Assembly: GCA_032719365.1 (NCBI GenBank)
Contig: CM064868.1
Coordinates: forward strand, 7,722,235-7,786,234
Length of the DNA: 64,000 nt
DNA from: Prinsepia uniflora
Lineage: Eukaryota; Streptophyta; Magnoliopsida; Rosales; Rosaceae
Direction of reading: 5' to 3'
This document shows positions 1 through 11,179 of this stretch, in pieces (within the stretch, counting starts at the first letter, position 1; each line of letters begins with the position of its first letter). A model generated the notes under the pieces. That model searched no databases and was not told the origin of the DNA. It saw only the letters and a list, made by a program, of their open reading frames with translations. Both the position numbers and the translations under genes were made by a program.

Positions 1-498
1 GGGATTGGTTGTGGACCGGACATTACTATGCAATGGGTCATGGTAATTCCGATGTGTCTAATTACACACAGGTCGTGTGAAATGTCGGTAAGGATATTGG
101 TGAGTCGAGTACGTTGGTGGCATGTGTAGCCACGAGTGAGTCTAGTGTCAGTTTTCGACTGACAACAACTGTGTGGTGACAGTTTGTCAGGATGTGTCAA
201 CATAGATTGTTGAGTGGGGTCAGCTGACTCCTAGTGGGAGTGGGAAAGGAACCGTCGAGTTGTTGCGTCAACGAGAGGGTTGATTTGACAAGTGGTGTCA
301 AATTCGAAACAAGTAGTTTCAGTCATTCGACGGGGTCGAATGTAGTCGTTGCGTTTTGAGTATTAGTGGTACGTAGAGTGCAGACAAGTTTTGCCTGGTT
401 AGTTGGTGTGCGGGTGTACACGTGTTGCGTGGTCGATTCCACTTTCCACGGGGTGTTCGTGGAATCAGGGTAATCGAGTTTCGAGAGCGAAACATATT

Positions 499-509
499 AA
501 GGAGGGAAG
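499..509 (+). promoter_or_regulatory. Upstream copy of a duplicated polypurine tract
   Basis: AAGGAGGGAAG follows a 'cgagagcgaaa-like' segment and resembles the tract at 555-566. The same duplicate pair occurs at 6620-6630 and 6677-6688. In LTR retrotransposons this tract primes plus-strand DNA synthesis; only the copy touching the LTR would be expected to define its edge. Confidence 0.55.
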
Positions 510-554
510 TACGTTGAGATTAGATCGGTTGGAATTTCGAGGACGAAATTTATT

Positions 555-566
555 AAGGAGGGAAGG
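555..566 (+). promoter_or_regulatory. Polypurine tract next to LTR1
   Basis: AAGGAGGGAAGG lies one base before the TGTAACG start of LTR1 at 568. The position and base content are those of the plus-strand primer tract of Ty3/gypsy elements. Confidence 0.75.
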
Positions 567-1074
567 TTGTAACGACCCGTCCCGAATTCCGGGATTAGTT
601 TAGTCACTAATCTTGATTAGTGAGGTTGAACGGTGGTTAGTAGGGCGGAATCGGACAAAATGTGCAAAATGACCGTTTTGCCCCTGGTCGTGGGCAAAAT
701 GTTGACTTTTTGATCGGGCGGTCAAACGGACTTTGACCGATGACCGTGACGTAGTTCGGGACGTCACGAGTTCATAGACAGGTGGCACGTTCGATTCCGA
801 CATTCGTAGAGAAAGTTATGGTGTTCGGAAGTTGAGGGGCATTTTGGTAATTTGGCTTATTAGGGGCCAAATGTTGACTTTTTGACCGGGAGGTCCGATG
901 GGCGAGGGCCAAGGACCGTTACGTAGGTATCGTCTATACGAATCCAACGACAGGCGGCATGCCGAAATCGGAGATCCGACGACGACGTTATGGTCAAGAA
1001 ACGAACTAACGAACCGAGGCCGGGATTAAAATAATAATATAATAATGAATAGTGACCGTTGACCCTACACACCT

Positions 1075-1100
1075 GGATGAGTGACAAGTGTCACTCATCC
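1075..1100. repeat. Conserved LTR palindrome (12-bp arms, 2-nt spacer)
   Basis: The arm GGATGAGTGACA is followed by AG and then its exact reverse complement. Related palindromes occur in other LTRs at 7198-7223, 22132-22157, 26879-26904, 29255-29280, 30600-30625 and 57274-57307. Confidence 0.85.
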
Positions 1101-2600
1101 CTTGAAACCAGAATCCTTGTCTTAGGGGAAACATCATTATGATGTTTTAATATTTATTAATTAATTAATTAATCATTTTAATTTCCATTAATTCCATTTG
1201 TATTTTCCTTAACCGTGTACAACCAAATCCAACACTCTCCCAACCAATTCCTCTCCTATTGCTGAACCTGAGAGTGTGAATTTGTGAGCAATTTGAGGGT
1301 GATTTCAACTGGGTAAACACGAGAGAGTGGCAGTGAGGAGGAACTGTGAATTCGAAAAATTGAGTTTTGGGAGGGAAAATCAAATTGAAGGAATTGGGCT
1401 GTGATGATCGAATTGGAGGTTACAAACATCTTCCTGAGGTTGAGACGAGTCGATCCACATCAAAAACGAGAAGGAATGGTGCAGTTTTGGCTCTGATCGA
1501 GCTTCGTGACAGAGGAAGAAATCGAGGCTGAGTCGTGGAGTTTGGGGCTGTGTTTGATTCAATTGTTGTGGGGAAATGCTTTCTCATGATCCCACGATGC
1601 TTCTGGGATCATCAATTGAAGGAAAACGTTGGAGAATGGCAGAACTCCATTGTTGAACAGTGACGGTGCTCGAGTTTGAGTCGTGACGTTTGAGCACCGG
1701 TTTGATGCAATTGATGTGGGGGAATTGTTCCTCATGGTCCATTGATGCTTCTGGAATCATCAATTGGATGAAACCTGCATCAATTGAGGGACTTCCATGA
1801 TTGAACAGTGACCGGGTGTTCTTCGTGGATCATCATCGAATCGTGGGAATCTGGGTAAGGAATTGTGTAATTGAGTTTACAGACTTATAATTGGACTTAA
1901 AACGAAGCTAATGGATTGATCAATTGAAGGAATTAGGATCGAATTGGCAGGATTGGAACCGGGTTGTGTCGCGGGTGAATTGGACCCGTTTACCAGACAA
2001 ACGGGTTGGGCTGGTGACACTGTAGCAGGCGCGTGAGTTTCACGCGCAGCCACTCACGGCGGCGCGTGGCGGCGCGTTGGCACGAATCTCGAGGTGAGGT
2101 CAACATGACTTCTGTCCCATTTAATGTAACGGACATTTTGGAATTGGTTTCGGGTCGATCAGACACCGTCTCGATAGTGTTCGGGATGTCCGAAGGTTTT
2201 AAATTAAGTTTAAAAATAAGTAACAATTCGGGAAAATTACGGGACTTTGATAGGATGTTAATGATGAGGTTAGTAACCCTCTAATGTAATTTGGACAGGA
2301 TTGGGAGTCCCGGTGATAGTGGTGTGGCCCGGGAGGGCCGGTGGCACGCGTATCGAGGCACACGGTTAAAACGGTCTGTGAGTGGACTTTGGTTTTATAA
2401 ATCCTATGCATGCTTAAATGTGTTATATGGTTTATATACATGATTTCTATGATGGTATTTGTGAGCATTGATTTTGGATATGTTGCACGTATTTCGAGGT
2501 GTTTTCCGTATTTCACATATATCGGGATTAACGGTTTATTGGTGGTTTTGTGTGCTTGTGGTTAAATAAATAATATGATGAAATGGTTTTGAAATTGAAA

Positions 2601-2995
2601 ATATGAACTCGGGCTTGAGGCCCACTTGTTTTGGAAATTTCGGACTTGGAGTCCATTTGAGAATCGGGCCGGGGGCCCAGTTGGTTAATGAAATCGGGCC
2701 AGGGGCCCAGTTGGTATGAAATCGGGCTGAGACCCATTTGAGTTATATTATCGGGCCAGGGGCCCAGTTGATTTGTGAATTCGGGCCGTGGGCCCAGCGG
2801 GTTTATAAGGTCGGGCTGCGGGCCCAGTTGGTTTACAAATCGGGTCGTGGGCCCAGTGGTTCATAAAAGCGGGCATGAGGCCCAGTTGGATTATAAATGT
2901 GATTTTGGGTCAGGGACCCTATATTTAATAATTGTGATTTTGGGTCAGGGACCCTAAATGGAATTATGTGGTTTTATGGAAATTTCGGGCAGGGC
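2601..2995 (+). repeat. LTR1 minisatellite of hairpin-forming units
   Basis: Roughly 27-30 bp degenerate units of the form ATCGGGCC-agg-GGCCCAGTTGG follow each other. Individual units have different but mutually complementary arms, for example GGACT/AGTCC at 2642-2654, GGGCC/GGCCC at 2666-2678 and GGGTC/GACCC at about 2907-2918. Confidence 0.85.
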
Positions 2996-3837
2996 CCAAT
3001 GGTAATAATGTGATAAAAGGATTTAATAAAACTGTTTTCCATATACCATCTGGATACAAGGATATATGATGGTCTCCTCCAGATGTCTGGGACACTGGGG
3101 AAGTCACGGTGCATTGCCTGCGAGGGGTCATTATACGGAGCAACCGGACCGTATGATGACTCAGGAGCAGGATTGCTATGATTGACGTCAGGGACGTCAG
3201 ACATCAGGGATGTCAGATATATGGACCCGGAGAGACCCCGGGCAGCACGCGTAGCTTATGAAACCGTGAGACATGACGTCAGGGACGTCTAGCATCAGGG
3301 ATGCTGGTGATGGTAATGGTAAAATATGAATTAATGAAATGGCTTTCCGGGTGGATTTATGATTGTGTGATTTTAATGAATTAATGTTCATTTATGGTAG
3401 TGGGTGGTGACCCACATGGTTTTAATATGTATGGTGGTGGTATTCCACGGTTTTGGGCTGAGTTCCCACACTTGGTTTTTGGTTAACGGTTTCTGGGCTA
3501 AGGCCCTAATGGCTCGGTTGAGCAAACGTTTTGGTTACTGGTTTTTGGTGGCATGCATACGTTTTTATTGGAGGGCATAAATGTCTTATAAATGTATTTG
3601 GTAAACTTATTGGTTTTTGTCCACTCACAGCTTTTGGTTTTAATGCCCTTCAGGTTGATTACGGATGCGATTGCAGCAGAGACTGGGACATTGCACACCT
3701 CCTCCATCGGTCCTTGCGCACTCTGGATGGCCCGTTTGGGCAGTAGCTCTTGGTTATCCCTTGTCTGACACCCCTTGTTGGACGGGAGCAGGGCACATTC
3801 CACGGTAATCCCGGGGGGATTGGGATGGGTCCTGTCA

Positions 3838-6689
3838 TGATTGGCCCAATACGCCGTGCGTTAATGTGATTCGACCCAAGTGGGGTTGATTGTGATGAAC
3901 TGGTATTGTGGGACCGTCGGTTCGGTCATGTAATATTAAATTTTTGTGCTGCTAGGTGCAGCTAGGTTCGGGGAACCTCATGTGAGTAATGGTTTAAAAA
4001 TGTGAATCCTAGTGGTGGTTGTTGGTGTGAGGGATGTTGGTTCATCGGAGTTGGCCGATGACCTAGTGGTGGAACCCACGTTGATGGGATGGTAGGATTG
4101 GATTTGACGTCTATACGATGTCAGGACCGCGGGGTCGGTCAGGTTGTGGATTTTATATTACGGAAAGATGTTTGGTTCGGTTGAACCATAGGGTGTGATT
4201 GTGGAACCCTAGTGTATGATGAATTAAAAAGGTAAACCTTAATTGCGATGAGTGGATGAGAACTTGTGCTGCGACGAGCGGCTGAGGTCGTGGATGACCA
4301 TGTGGATGGCTCTGGTGAGTCTAGTCAGAACTATGGGATTCGATCTACGGATACGGTTTTGAGATAAATTATGGAATCCCGTGTTGGATCGGGTATTAGT
4401 GTGATGTGTGGATGCGGATCTCGATAGCAATGACAGTTAGTCGGAAGTCATATGGAGATGACTGGCTATCGAGGGTAATTAGTGTGGTTATAATACTTGG
4501 GGATCAGGGGACGTTCAGGGAACGTTCATTTTCCTGATGTGGATTGTCAGAATAGTGGTACCCATAGTCGTGAGGTATGGGATCGTCGTTCGGTATGAAC
4601 GGAGATCCAGGGTTGTCGTATTTGCACACGGTGTGCAGTATGGATGTTTGTGGGTTGGTACTTTTGTGCTGATGCTAGTATGGATTCCTGTGTGCTGATA
4701 CTAGTGTTGTTGATAATGTGTTGGTACTGGTACTAGCGTTGGTGCTAGTGTCGGTGATGGTGTTGACGATGAGCCACAAGTTGAGGGGTGACTCCGTCAT
4801 GATGAACATATGTACGGTCTTTGAGATTCGGTATTGGTTGAGTGATGGACTGGATGAGATCCAGTTAAGATTGTGATGTGTTGGGATAAGTCCCAATAGT
4901 GGTGAGATAACCAGCAATGAGTGGATAAAAAGGTATAATTGAGAACTTGGAAAACCGAGTGTTGAACCTGTAAAGGTTGGGATGTGCGAACGGAACAATA
5001 ACGGATTGATTGTGGACACGGGGTTGTCCAAGTGAATTGAGGAGGTAGGAAGTCTAGTGGTTAGACTTGACGTCTTGTTGGGAGCATGTCTGTTTCCAAC
5101 ATGGTTGGAACCTTAGTTTTGAGGAAGTTGTGATTGGGGAACGAGAGTGGTGTTCGTTTTTGGTGATTGGTATTCCGAAGTTATTGGGGTTGACTTCTTG
5201 TTTTCTGCCCTGGCAAACATTGACTGTAGTTACCAGTACGTTGAGCGTGTGAGCCCATGTGTGTTGTGGGGTCATCAGGGGGAGTTGCGTATTCAAAATT
5301 AGGTAAACGAGATTTCTCATTTTCTGCTTGTTGGCAGAGGATGTTGTGAGTGCAGTGAGTTTTGTTGCATCCACGTAGGATGAGTATTGGTGTCATCATC
5401 TCGGATCATCCTTGGTTTTCCTAGGTGGAAAGACAAGGATCGATACAAACTTGGGTATGTGAGTCGTAAACGGCGGGGTTGAACTTCTTTTCGAAGTGGA
5501 GCCCGTATGGTATCTTACTCGAGTGAGTAGGTTTCCGACTGGTCGGACTTTGTCAATCTTAGACGTGTGGAGGTTAGATTGGCTTCCCTATGAAGTCAAT
5601 TGGAGGTATCGAACGGGTAACCGATAGGTTCGGTTTTGGTGTGTCTTGGTAAATGTGAACGAGATTTCGGGATTTGGAATCGAATTTCTGGGTGACGATT
5701 CAGGATTCGATTTTGAAACTTGAAAGTATATTTCCGGATTTGGGTACGGAACGATTATTCCAAATGCTAGCTTACAGAATAATGATTTTGGATTCGGATT
5801 TGGATATGAATTTAAATGTGATGTCTGGGTTTGGATCCGGGATTTCTTACGAAATTGCAAATTCGGATTTGGAATTAGAAATAGATGATGGGTGGAGTTT
5901 CATTTTGTCTCATGCTGGATTGGGCAAATGGTGCTCCATTGTTGAAACGTGTTTGGCTATGACCTAGGTGGTTGTAGTCTGGTCATTAGATAGATGTGTG
6001 TACTCCGTACATGGTTCGAGGTACAATACCTTGTAGACTTGTGATGTCTAGTTACGGTATACAGGATATACCCGAGGTGTGTCGGTGAACGTGTTGGTAG
6101 TCGGATTGGTTCCGATACCATGGGATTGGTTGTGGACCGGACATTACTATGCAATGGGTCATGGTAATTCCGATGTGTTTAATTACACACAGATCGTGTG
6201 AAAGGTCGGTAAATGTTTACTAAGTCAAGTACGTTGGTGGCATGTGTAGCCACGAGTGAGTCTAGTGTCAGTTTTCGACTGACAACAACTATGTGGCGAC
6301 AGATTGTCAGGATGTGTCAACATAGATTGTTGAGTGGGGTCAGCTGACTCCTAGTGGGAGTGGGAAAGGAACCGTCGAGTTGTTGCGTCAACGAAAGGGT
6401 TGATTTGACAAGTGGTGTCAAATTCGAAACAAGTAGTTTCAGTCATTCGACGGGGTCGAATGTAGTCGTTGCGTTTTGAGTACTAGTGGTACGTTTGGGC
6501 GTAGACAAGTTTTGTCTAAGTAGTTGGTGTACGGGTGTACACGTGTTGCGTGGTCGATTCCACTTTCCACGGGGTGTTTGTGGAATCAGGGTAATCGAGT
6601 TTCGAGAGCGAAATTTATTAAGGAGGGAAGAACGTTTGAGTTTAGAGCGGTTGGAATTTCGAGAACGAAATTTATTAAGGAGGGAAGAT
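3838..6689 (+). mobile_element. Non-coding internal region of the long-LTR element
   Basis: This 2.85-kb segment lies between two LTRs of the same family and the same orientation. No gag, protease, reverse transcriptase, RNase H or integrase motif is seen in any frame; open frames stay below about 120 codons. No TGGTATCAGA-type primer-binding site follows the LTR end at 3837, so its 5' part may be deleted or the primer differs. The last 570 bp repeat positions 1-567. It fits a large retrotransposon derivative (LARD-like) that would depend on proteins from a related element. Confidence 0.7.
6620..6688 (+). promoter_or_regulatory. Duplicated polypurine tract before LTR2
   Basis: Two AAGGAGGGAAG tracts lie at 6620-6630 and 6677-6688, each preceded by a similar CGAGA(A/G)CGAAATTTATT segment. 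The second ends one base before the TGTAACG start of LTR2. The spacing of 57 bp almost equals the 56 bp of the pair before LTR1. Confidence 0.65.
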
Positions 6690-9600
6690 TGTAACGACCC
6701 GTCCCGAATTCCGGGATTAGATTAGTCACTAATCTTGATTAGTGAGGTTGAACGGTGGTTAGTAGGGCGGAATCGGACAAATTGTGCAAAATGACCGTTT
6801 TACCCCTGGTCATGGGCAAAATGTTGACTTTTTGATCGGGCGGTCAAACGGACTTTGACCGATGACCGTGACGTAGTTCGGGACGTCACGAGTTCATAGA
6901 CAGGTGGCACGTTCGATTCCGATATTCGTAGAGAAAGTTATGGTGTTCGGAAGTTGAGGGGTATTTTGGTAATTTGGCATGTTTGGGGCCAAATGTTGAC
7001 TTTTTGACCGGGAGGTCCGATGGGCGAGGGCCAAGGACCGTTACGTAGGTATCGTCGATACGAATCCAATGACAGGCGGCATGCCGAAATCGGAGATTCG
7101 ACGACGACGTTATGGTCAAGGAAACGAACTAACAAACTGAGGCTCGGATTAAAATAATAATATAATAGTGAATAGTGACTGTTGACTGTGCACATCCGGA
7201 TGAGTGACAAGTGTCACCCATCCCCTAATCTAAGCCCTAAAACCTGATCCATGTCTCCCTACATCATCATTACAACCTCATTATCACCATTAATCTAAAC
7301 TAATTAATCCCCCTAATTCTCCTTCTGTGTCTTTGAACCCGTGAGCAACTGAGTGTGAGGGATGGGGGAATTGGCTGATTTCTTGCAGCAAAATTGGGAG
7401 GGTTGAGTGAGTATGAAGACTGTGATAACTGAGTGAAACACGGGAGACAGAGTGTGGTGGTGGGGTGGGGGGGGGGGGGGGCTGAAGCAAAAACCGAAAA
7501 TTGAGTTTGGGAGGGAAATTCGAAATCAAATCATAGGGCCGTGAGGATCGAATTGGAGATTACCTTCAGCTTCCTGGGAGTGCCACGATCATAATTGTCG
7601 AAGAAACGAGAAGAATTGGTGTCGTTTTGGCTCTGAACGAGCTTGGTGACAGAGGAGGAATTTCGAGGTTGAGTCGTGATCGTGGAGTGTTTAGACGACG
7701 GAATTGAGGTGGGGAAACTGCTTCTCATGATCCCACGATGCTTCTGGGTTCGTCAATTGAAAGAAAACGGTCGTGGTTGACGAAACTCCATGGTTGAACA
7801 GTGACGGTGTTCGAGCTTGAGTTCATTGGTATATAGGTGAGATTGGGTTATAGGTGAGATTGTATGAAATTAATCTTGTAGAAATGATCCTTACACTCTC
7901 ACGATACTCACTGTGTTAATTAATTTGAAAAACAGGGTCGAAATCTATGAACCCGAATCGGAGACCCGTCGAGGATCGATCGAGAGTCGTGAGGATTTAG
8001 ACCACGATTCGAGAAATTGAACTTGCAGAACTTAATTAGAGTTGGATTGGAAGGGATCAGTTGAAAGAACGGATCGAATTGAGGTTAAATTGAATGAGAT
8101 TGAATCGGGTCTGTTCGCGGGTTTTTCAACCCGTTTACCAGACAAACGGGCGAAGGGGATGATTGTGTTGGTACTGTAGCTGGCGCGTGGCTTCCACGCG
8201 CAGCCGCTTGCGGCGGCGCGTGGGGGCGCGTGAGTGGGAATCTTGAGGTGAGGTCAACATGACTTCTGTCCTATTTAATGTAACAGACATTTTGGAATTG
8301 GTTTCGTGTCGATCGGACACCGTCTCGATAGTGTTCGGGATGTCCGAAGGTTTTAAATTAAGTTTAAAAATAAGTAAAAATTCGGGAAAATTACGGAACT
8401 TTGATAGGATGTTAATGATAAGGTTAGTGACCCTTTAATGTGATTTGGACAGGATTGGGAGTCCCGGTGATAGTGGTGTGGCCCGGGAGGGCCGGTGGTA
8501 CGCGTATCGAGGCATACCGTTAAAACGGTCTGTGAGTGGACTTTGGTTTTATAAATTCTATGCATGCTTAAATGTTTTATATGGATTATGGTTGTGATTG
8601 TATGATGTTGATTTGGTTGTTGGTAAATTATACGGTTTCACGTATTTCGAGGCGATTTACGTGCTTGCACGTAAATCGAGGTTTTCAATTTTACATGGAT
8701 TTTCCATATTTATGACTTGGATATAATATGATGAAATGGTTTTGAAATTGGAAATATGAACTCGAGCTTGAGGCCCAATTATGTTGGAAATTTCGGACTT
8801 GGAGTCCATTTGAGAATCGGGCCGGGGGCCCAGTTGGTTAATGAAATCGGGCCAGGGGCCCAGTTGGTATGAAATCGGGCTGAGACCCATTTGAGTTATG
8901 TTATCGGGCTAGGGGTCCAGTTGGTTTACAAATCGGGCCGTGGGCCCAGTGGTTCATAAAATCGGGCATGAGGCCCAGTTGGATTATAAGTGTGATTTCG
9001 GGCCAGGGACCATATGTTTAATAAATGTGATTTCGGGTCAGGGACCCTATGATTAATAATTGTGATTTTGGGTCAGGGACCCTAAATGGAATTACATGGT
9101 TTTATGGAAATTTCGGGCAGGGCCCAATGGTAATGATGTGATAAAAGGATTTAATTAAACTGTTTTCCATATACCATCTGGATACAAGGATATATGATGG
9201 TCTCCTCCAGATGTCTGGGACATTGGGGAAGTCACAGTGCATTGCCTGCGAGGGGTCATTATACGGAGCAGCCGGACCGTATGATGACTCAGGAGCATGA
9301 TTGCTATGATTGACGTCAGGGACGTCAGACATCAGGGATGTCAGATATATGGACCCGGAGAGACCCCGGGCAGCACGCGTAGCTTATGAAACCGTGAGAT
9401 ATGATGTCAGGGACGTCCTAAGCATCTGGGATGCTGGTGATGGTAATGGTAAAATATGGATTAATGGATCTATGAAATGGCTTTTCGGTTGGATATGTGT
9501 TATGTGGTAAAAATGGATTATTGGTTATGAAATGGTATGTCGGGTCGGGGACCCTAAATGGTTTTGGATTTTTGGATTTATATTTATGGCTTTGGGCGGT

Positions 9601-10027
9601 GGCCCACATGGTTTTAATATGTATGGTTGTGGTATTCCACTGTTTTGGGCTGAGTTCCCACACTTGGTTTTTGGTTAACGGTTTTTGGGCTAAGGCCCTA
9701 ATGGCTCGGTTGAGCAAACGTTTTGGTTACTGGTTTCGTGGCATGCATATGTTTTTATTGGAGGGCATAAATGTCTTATAAATGTATTTGGTAAACTTAT
9801 TGGTTTTTGTCCACTCACAGCTTTTGGTTTTAATGCCCTTCAGGTTGATTACGGATGCGATTGCAGCAGAGACTGGGACATTGCACACCTCCTCCATCGA
9901 TCCTTGCGCACTCTGGAAGCCCCGTTTGGGCAGTGGCTCGTGGTTATCCCTTGTCTGACACCTCTTGTTGGACGGGAGCATGGCACATTCCACGGTAATC
10001 CCGGGGGGATTGGGATGGGTCCTGTCA
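6690..10027 (+). mobile_element. LTR2 of the same long-LTR element
   Basis: The repeat starts TGTAACGACCCGTCCC and ends GGGTCCTGTCA; it is 3338 bp. It matches LTR1 closely in its first 500 bp and last 1.9 kb but differs by indels between, including a run of about 17 G near 7467-7483 absent from LTR1. It carries the palindrome at 7198-7223 with one mismatch and a minisatellite at about 8760-9120. The base after the LTR begins CGACT; whether this is a target-site copy cannot be tested because the left end of the array is outside the window. Confidence 0.85.
8760..9120 (+). repeat. LTR2 minisatellite
   Basis: Same unit family as 2601-2995, with fewer units. Arms again pair within a unit, for example GGACT/AGTCC near 8797-8809 and GGGCC/GGCCC near 8819-8831. 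Confidence 0.8.
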
Positions 10028-11179
10028 CGACTGAATTGTGCTCGCGAGTTAAGTAACCCGAAACCAGAAAACAGGCCTGACCCACCTGAGGAAGAGGGTG
10101 ACGATGACACGCGCGTGGCTACCACCCGCAGAGAGATTTTTCCAGCGTGTGGGCACATGCGGCCTTTTCTGGGGGACTAATCAACATGAAAAATGTTCCT
10201 CCTTGATTCTGAGTCTAATGGTATAATGGTTGAGTAAATTGGATATCATTTAAAGATGTTTTTGAAGTTATGTCCTTATATTTGAAATATAAGATTAAAT
10301 GAGGAAAATATTAATAAGATGAGACGGTAATAATAATATTTGGATTAGCCTTGTGAAAGTATACTTGCATAATTGCTTGATTGTGATTTACTTTTGGAAT
10401 GTGAATTTGAAAGTATAAGTAATAGATTCATATTTTTAAATTGCTTAAGTTATGGAAAAATTATAGGAGTTAAGCCTAAAGATTAAGGTTGGTGTCAATA
10501 AGTTTTCATAGTAAGTAAGTTAGGGTGGATGAAAGATTTGTGGAAATGTGAGTGATATGGTTATTTAAGAATTTACATAGTAGTGGGATTTTAAAATATG
10601 TTCCAAAGATTATCAAAAGAATTACTGCAATGTAAAATTTGTTAGTGTTGTGAACGAGTAGGTATGTATCTTTTAACAGATTAATGTTTTAGTCATTTGT
10701 TTTGTTTATACATGGTGGATCTTGCAAATGGTCATGGCTTTTAAAAGTGAGGAAATAAAGGTGTACTATCATAAATTAAAGAGTGAATATTTGAGGAGTA
10801 TAGTTAAGAGTGTGATTATATTTTTATGTTTAATTATGCAATTAAGAGTTTAACGGTAATTATAAGTATGATGATTAATAAGTGATCGTGCAATCTTAGT
10901 TATAGTAATTACTTGTGGTGTGGTTATAGTAATTACTTGTGGTCGTACAATATAGTGATAAAGTTTAAGTTAAATAAAATTCGAAGTTTTCGCAACTTTC
11001 CGGAATAAGTGGATTGGATGTGGGCAGTATCCTGTAAGAGTGGATATTATTTTGTTAATTTTATATAAAATAAATCATAAATATGGTTAGTAATTAAGAA
11101 AATCCCTAGTCTTATAAGAATTGTCAGACAGGAGAAAAATCGGTTTGTTTTCCAAAGAAATTGAGGGCGGGTCCTGTCA
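10028..11179 (+). mobile_element. Right-hand remainder of an outer LTR-type element
   Basis: The segment ends GGGCGGGTCCTGTCA at 11179, the same terminal motif as the long LTRs. Exactly there the copia integrase reading on the minus strand is interrupted, so an element inserted into the copia copy and its right end is 11179. The rest is AT-rich and non-coding. The first 150 bp (10028-10180) are richer in G+C and are open on both strands without a recognised match. The left end of this outer element is not in the window. Confidence 0.5.

Larger units (their letters stand above)
1..567 (+). mobile_element. 3' tail of the internal region of a long-LTR retrotransposon
   Basis: This stretch is nearly identical to 6121-6689, which precedes the LTR at 6690. 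It ends with the purine-rich run that typically abuts a plant Ty3/gypsy 3' LTR, so it is the internal tail of an element whose left part lies outside the window. No coding potential is seen; the short open frame at 403-603 is not conserved with a known protein. Together with 3838-6689 it implies a repeating LTR-internal-LTR-internal-LTR order. Confidence 0.75.
568..3837 (+). mobile_element. LTR1 of a long-LTR Ty3/gypsy-like element
   Basis: The repeat starts TGTAACGACCCGTCCC and ends GGTCCTGTCA, giving the TG...CA ends of LTRs, and is 3270 bp long. It is homologous along most of its length to 6690-10027, with indels mainly at about 1130-1980. It is preceded by a polypurine tract, which identifies its left edge. 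Inside are the palindrome at 1075-1100, a GGGCC-type minisatellite at about 2601-2995 and TGACGTC motifs near 3184-3290. Short open frames across it are incidental. Similarity in ends and internal blocks to the LTRs of the coding element at 34296-46970 suggests the Tekay/Del chromovirus lineage, by inference. Confidence 0.85.

Noticed and set aside
7467..7483. G run in LTR2 (and near 15575) as a G-quadruplex regulatory site
   Set aside because: A homopolymer without grouped G tracts; it may be replication slippage or an assembly artefact.
2601..9120. Regular repeats that might be taken for a CRISPR array
   Set aside because: Units are degenerate, spacers are not unique sequences of constant length, and the arrays lie inside LTRs of a plant genome.
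568..10027. LTR1 and LTR2 as the pair of a single ordinary complete element
   Set aside because: An internal tail with polypurine tract precedes LTR1 and no primer site follows it, so a tandem or recombined structure is more likely.
1..11000. Many open frames of 60-145 codons on both strands
   Set aside because: They lie in LTRs and non-coding interiors, have no domain, and are not kept between LTR copies.
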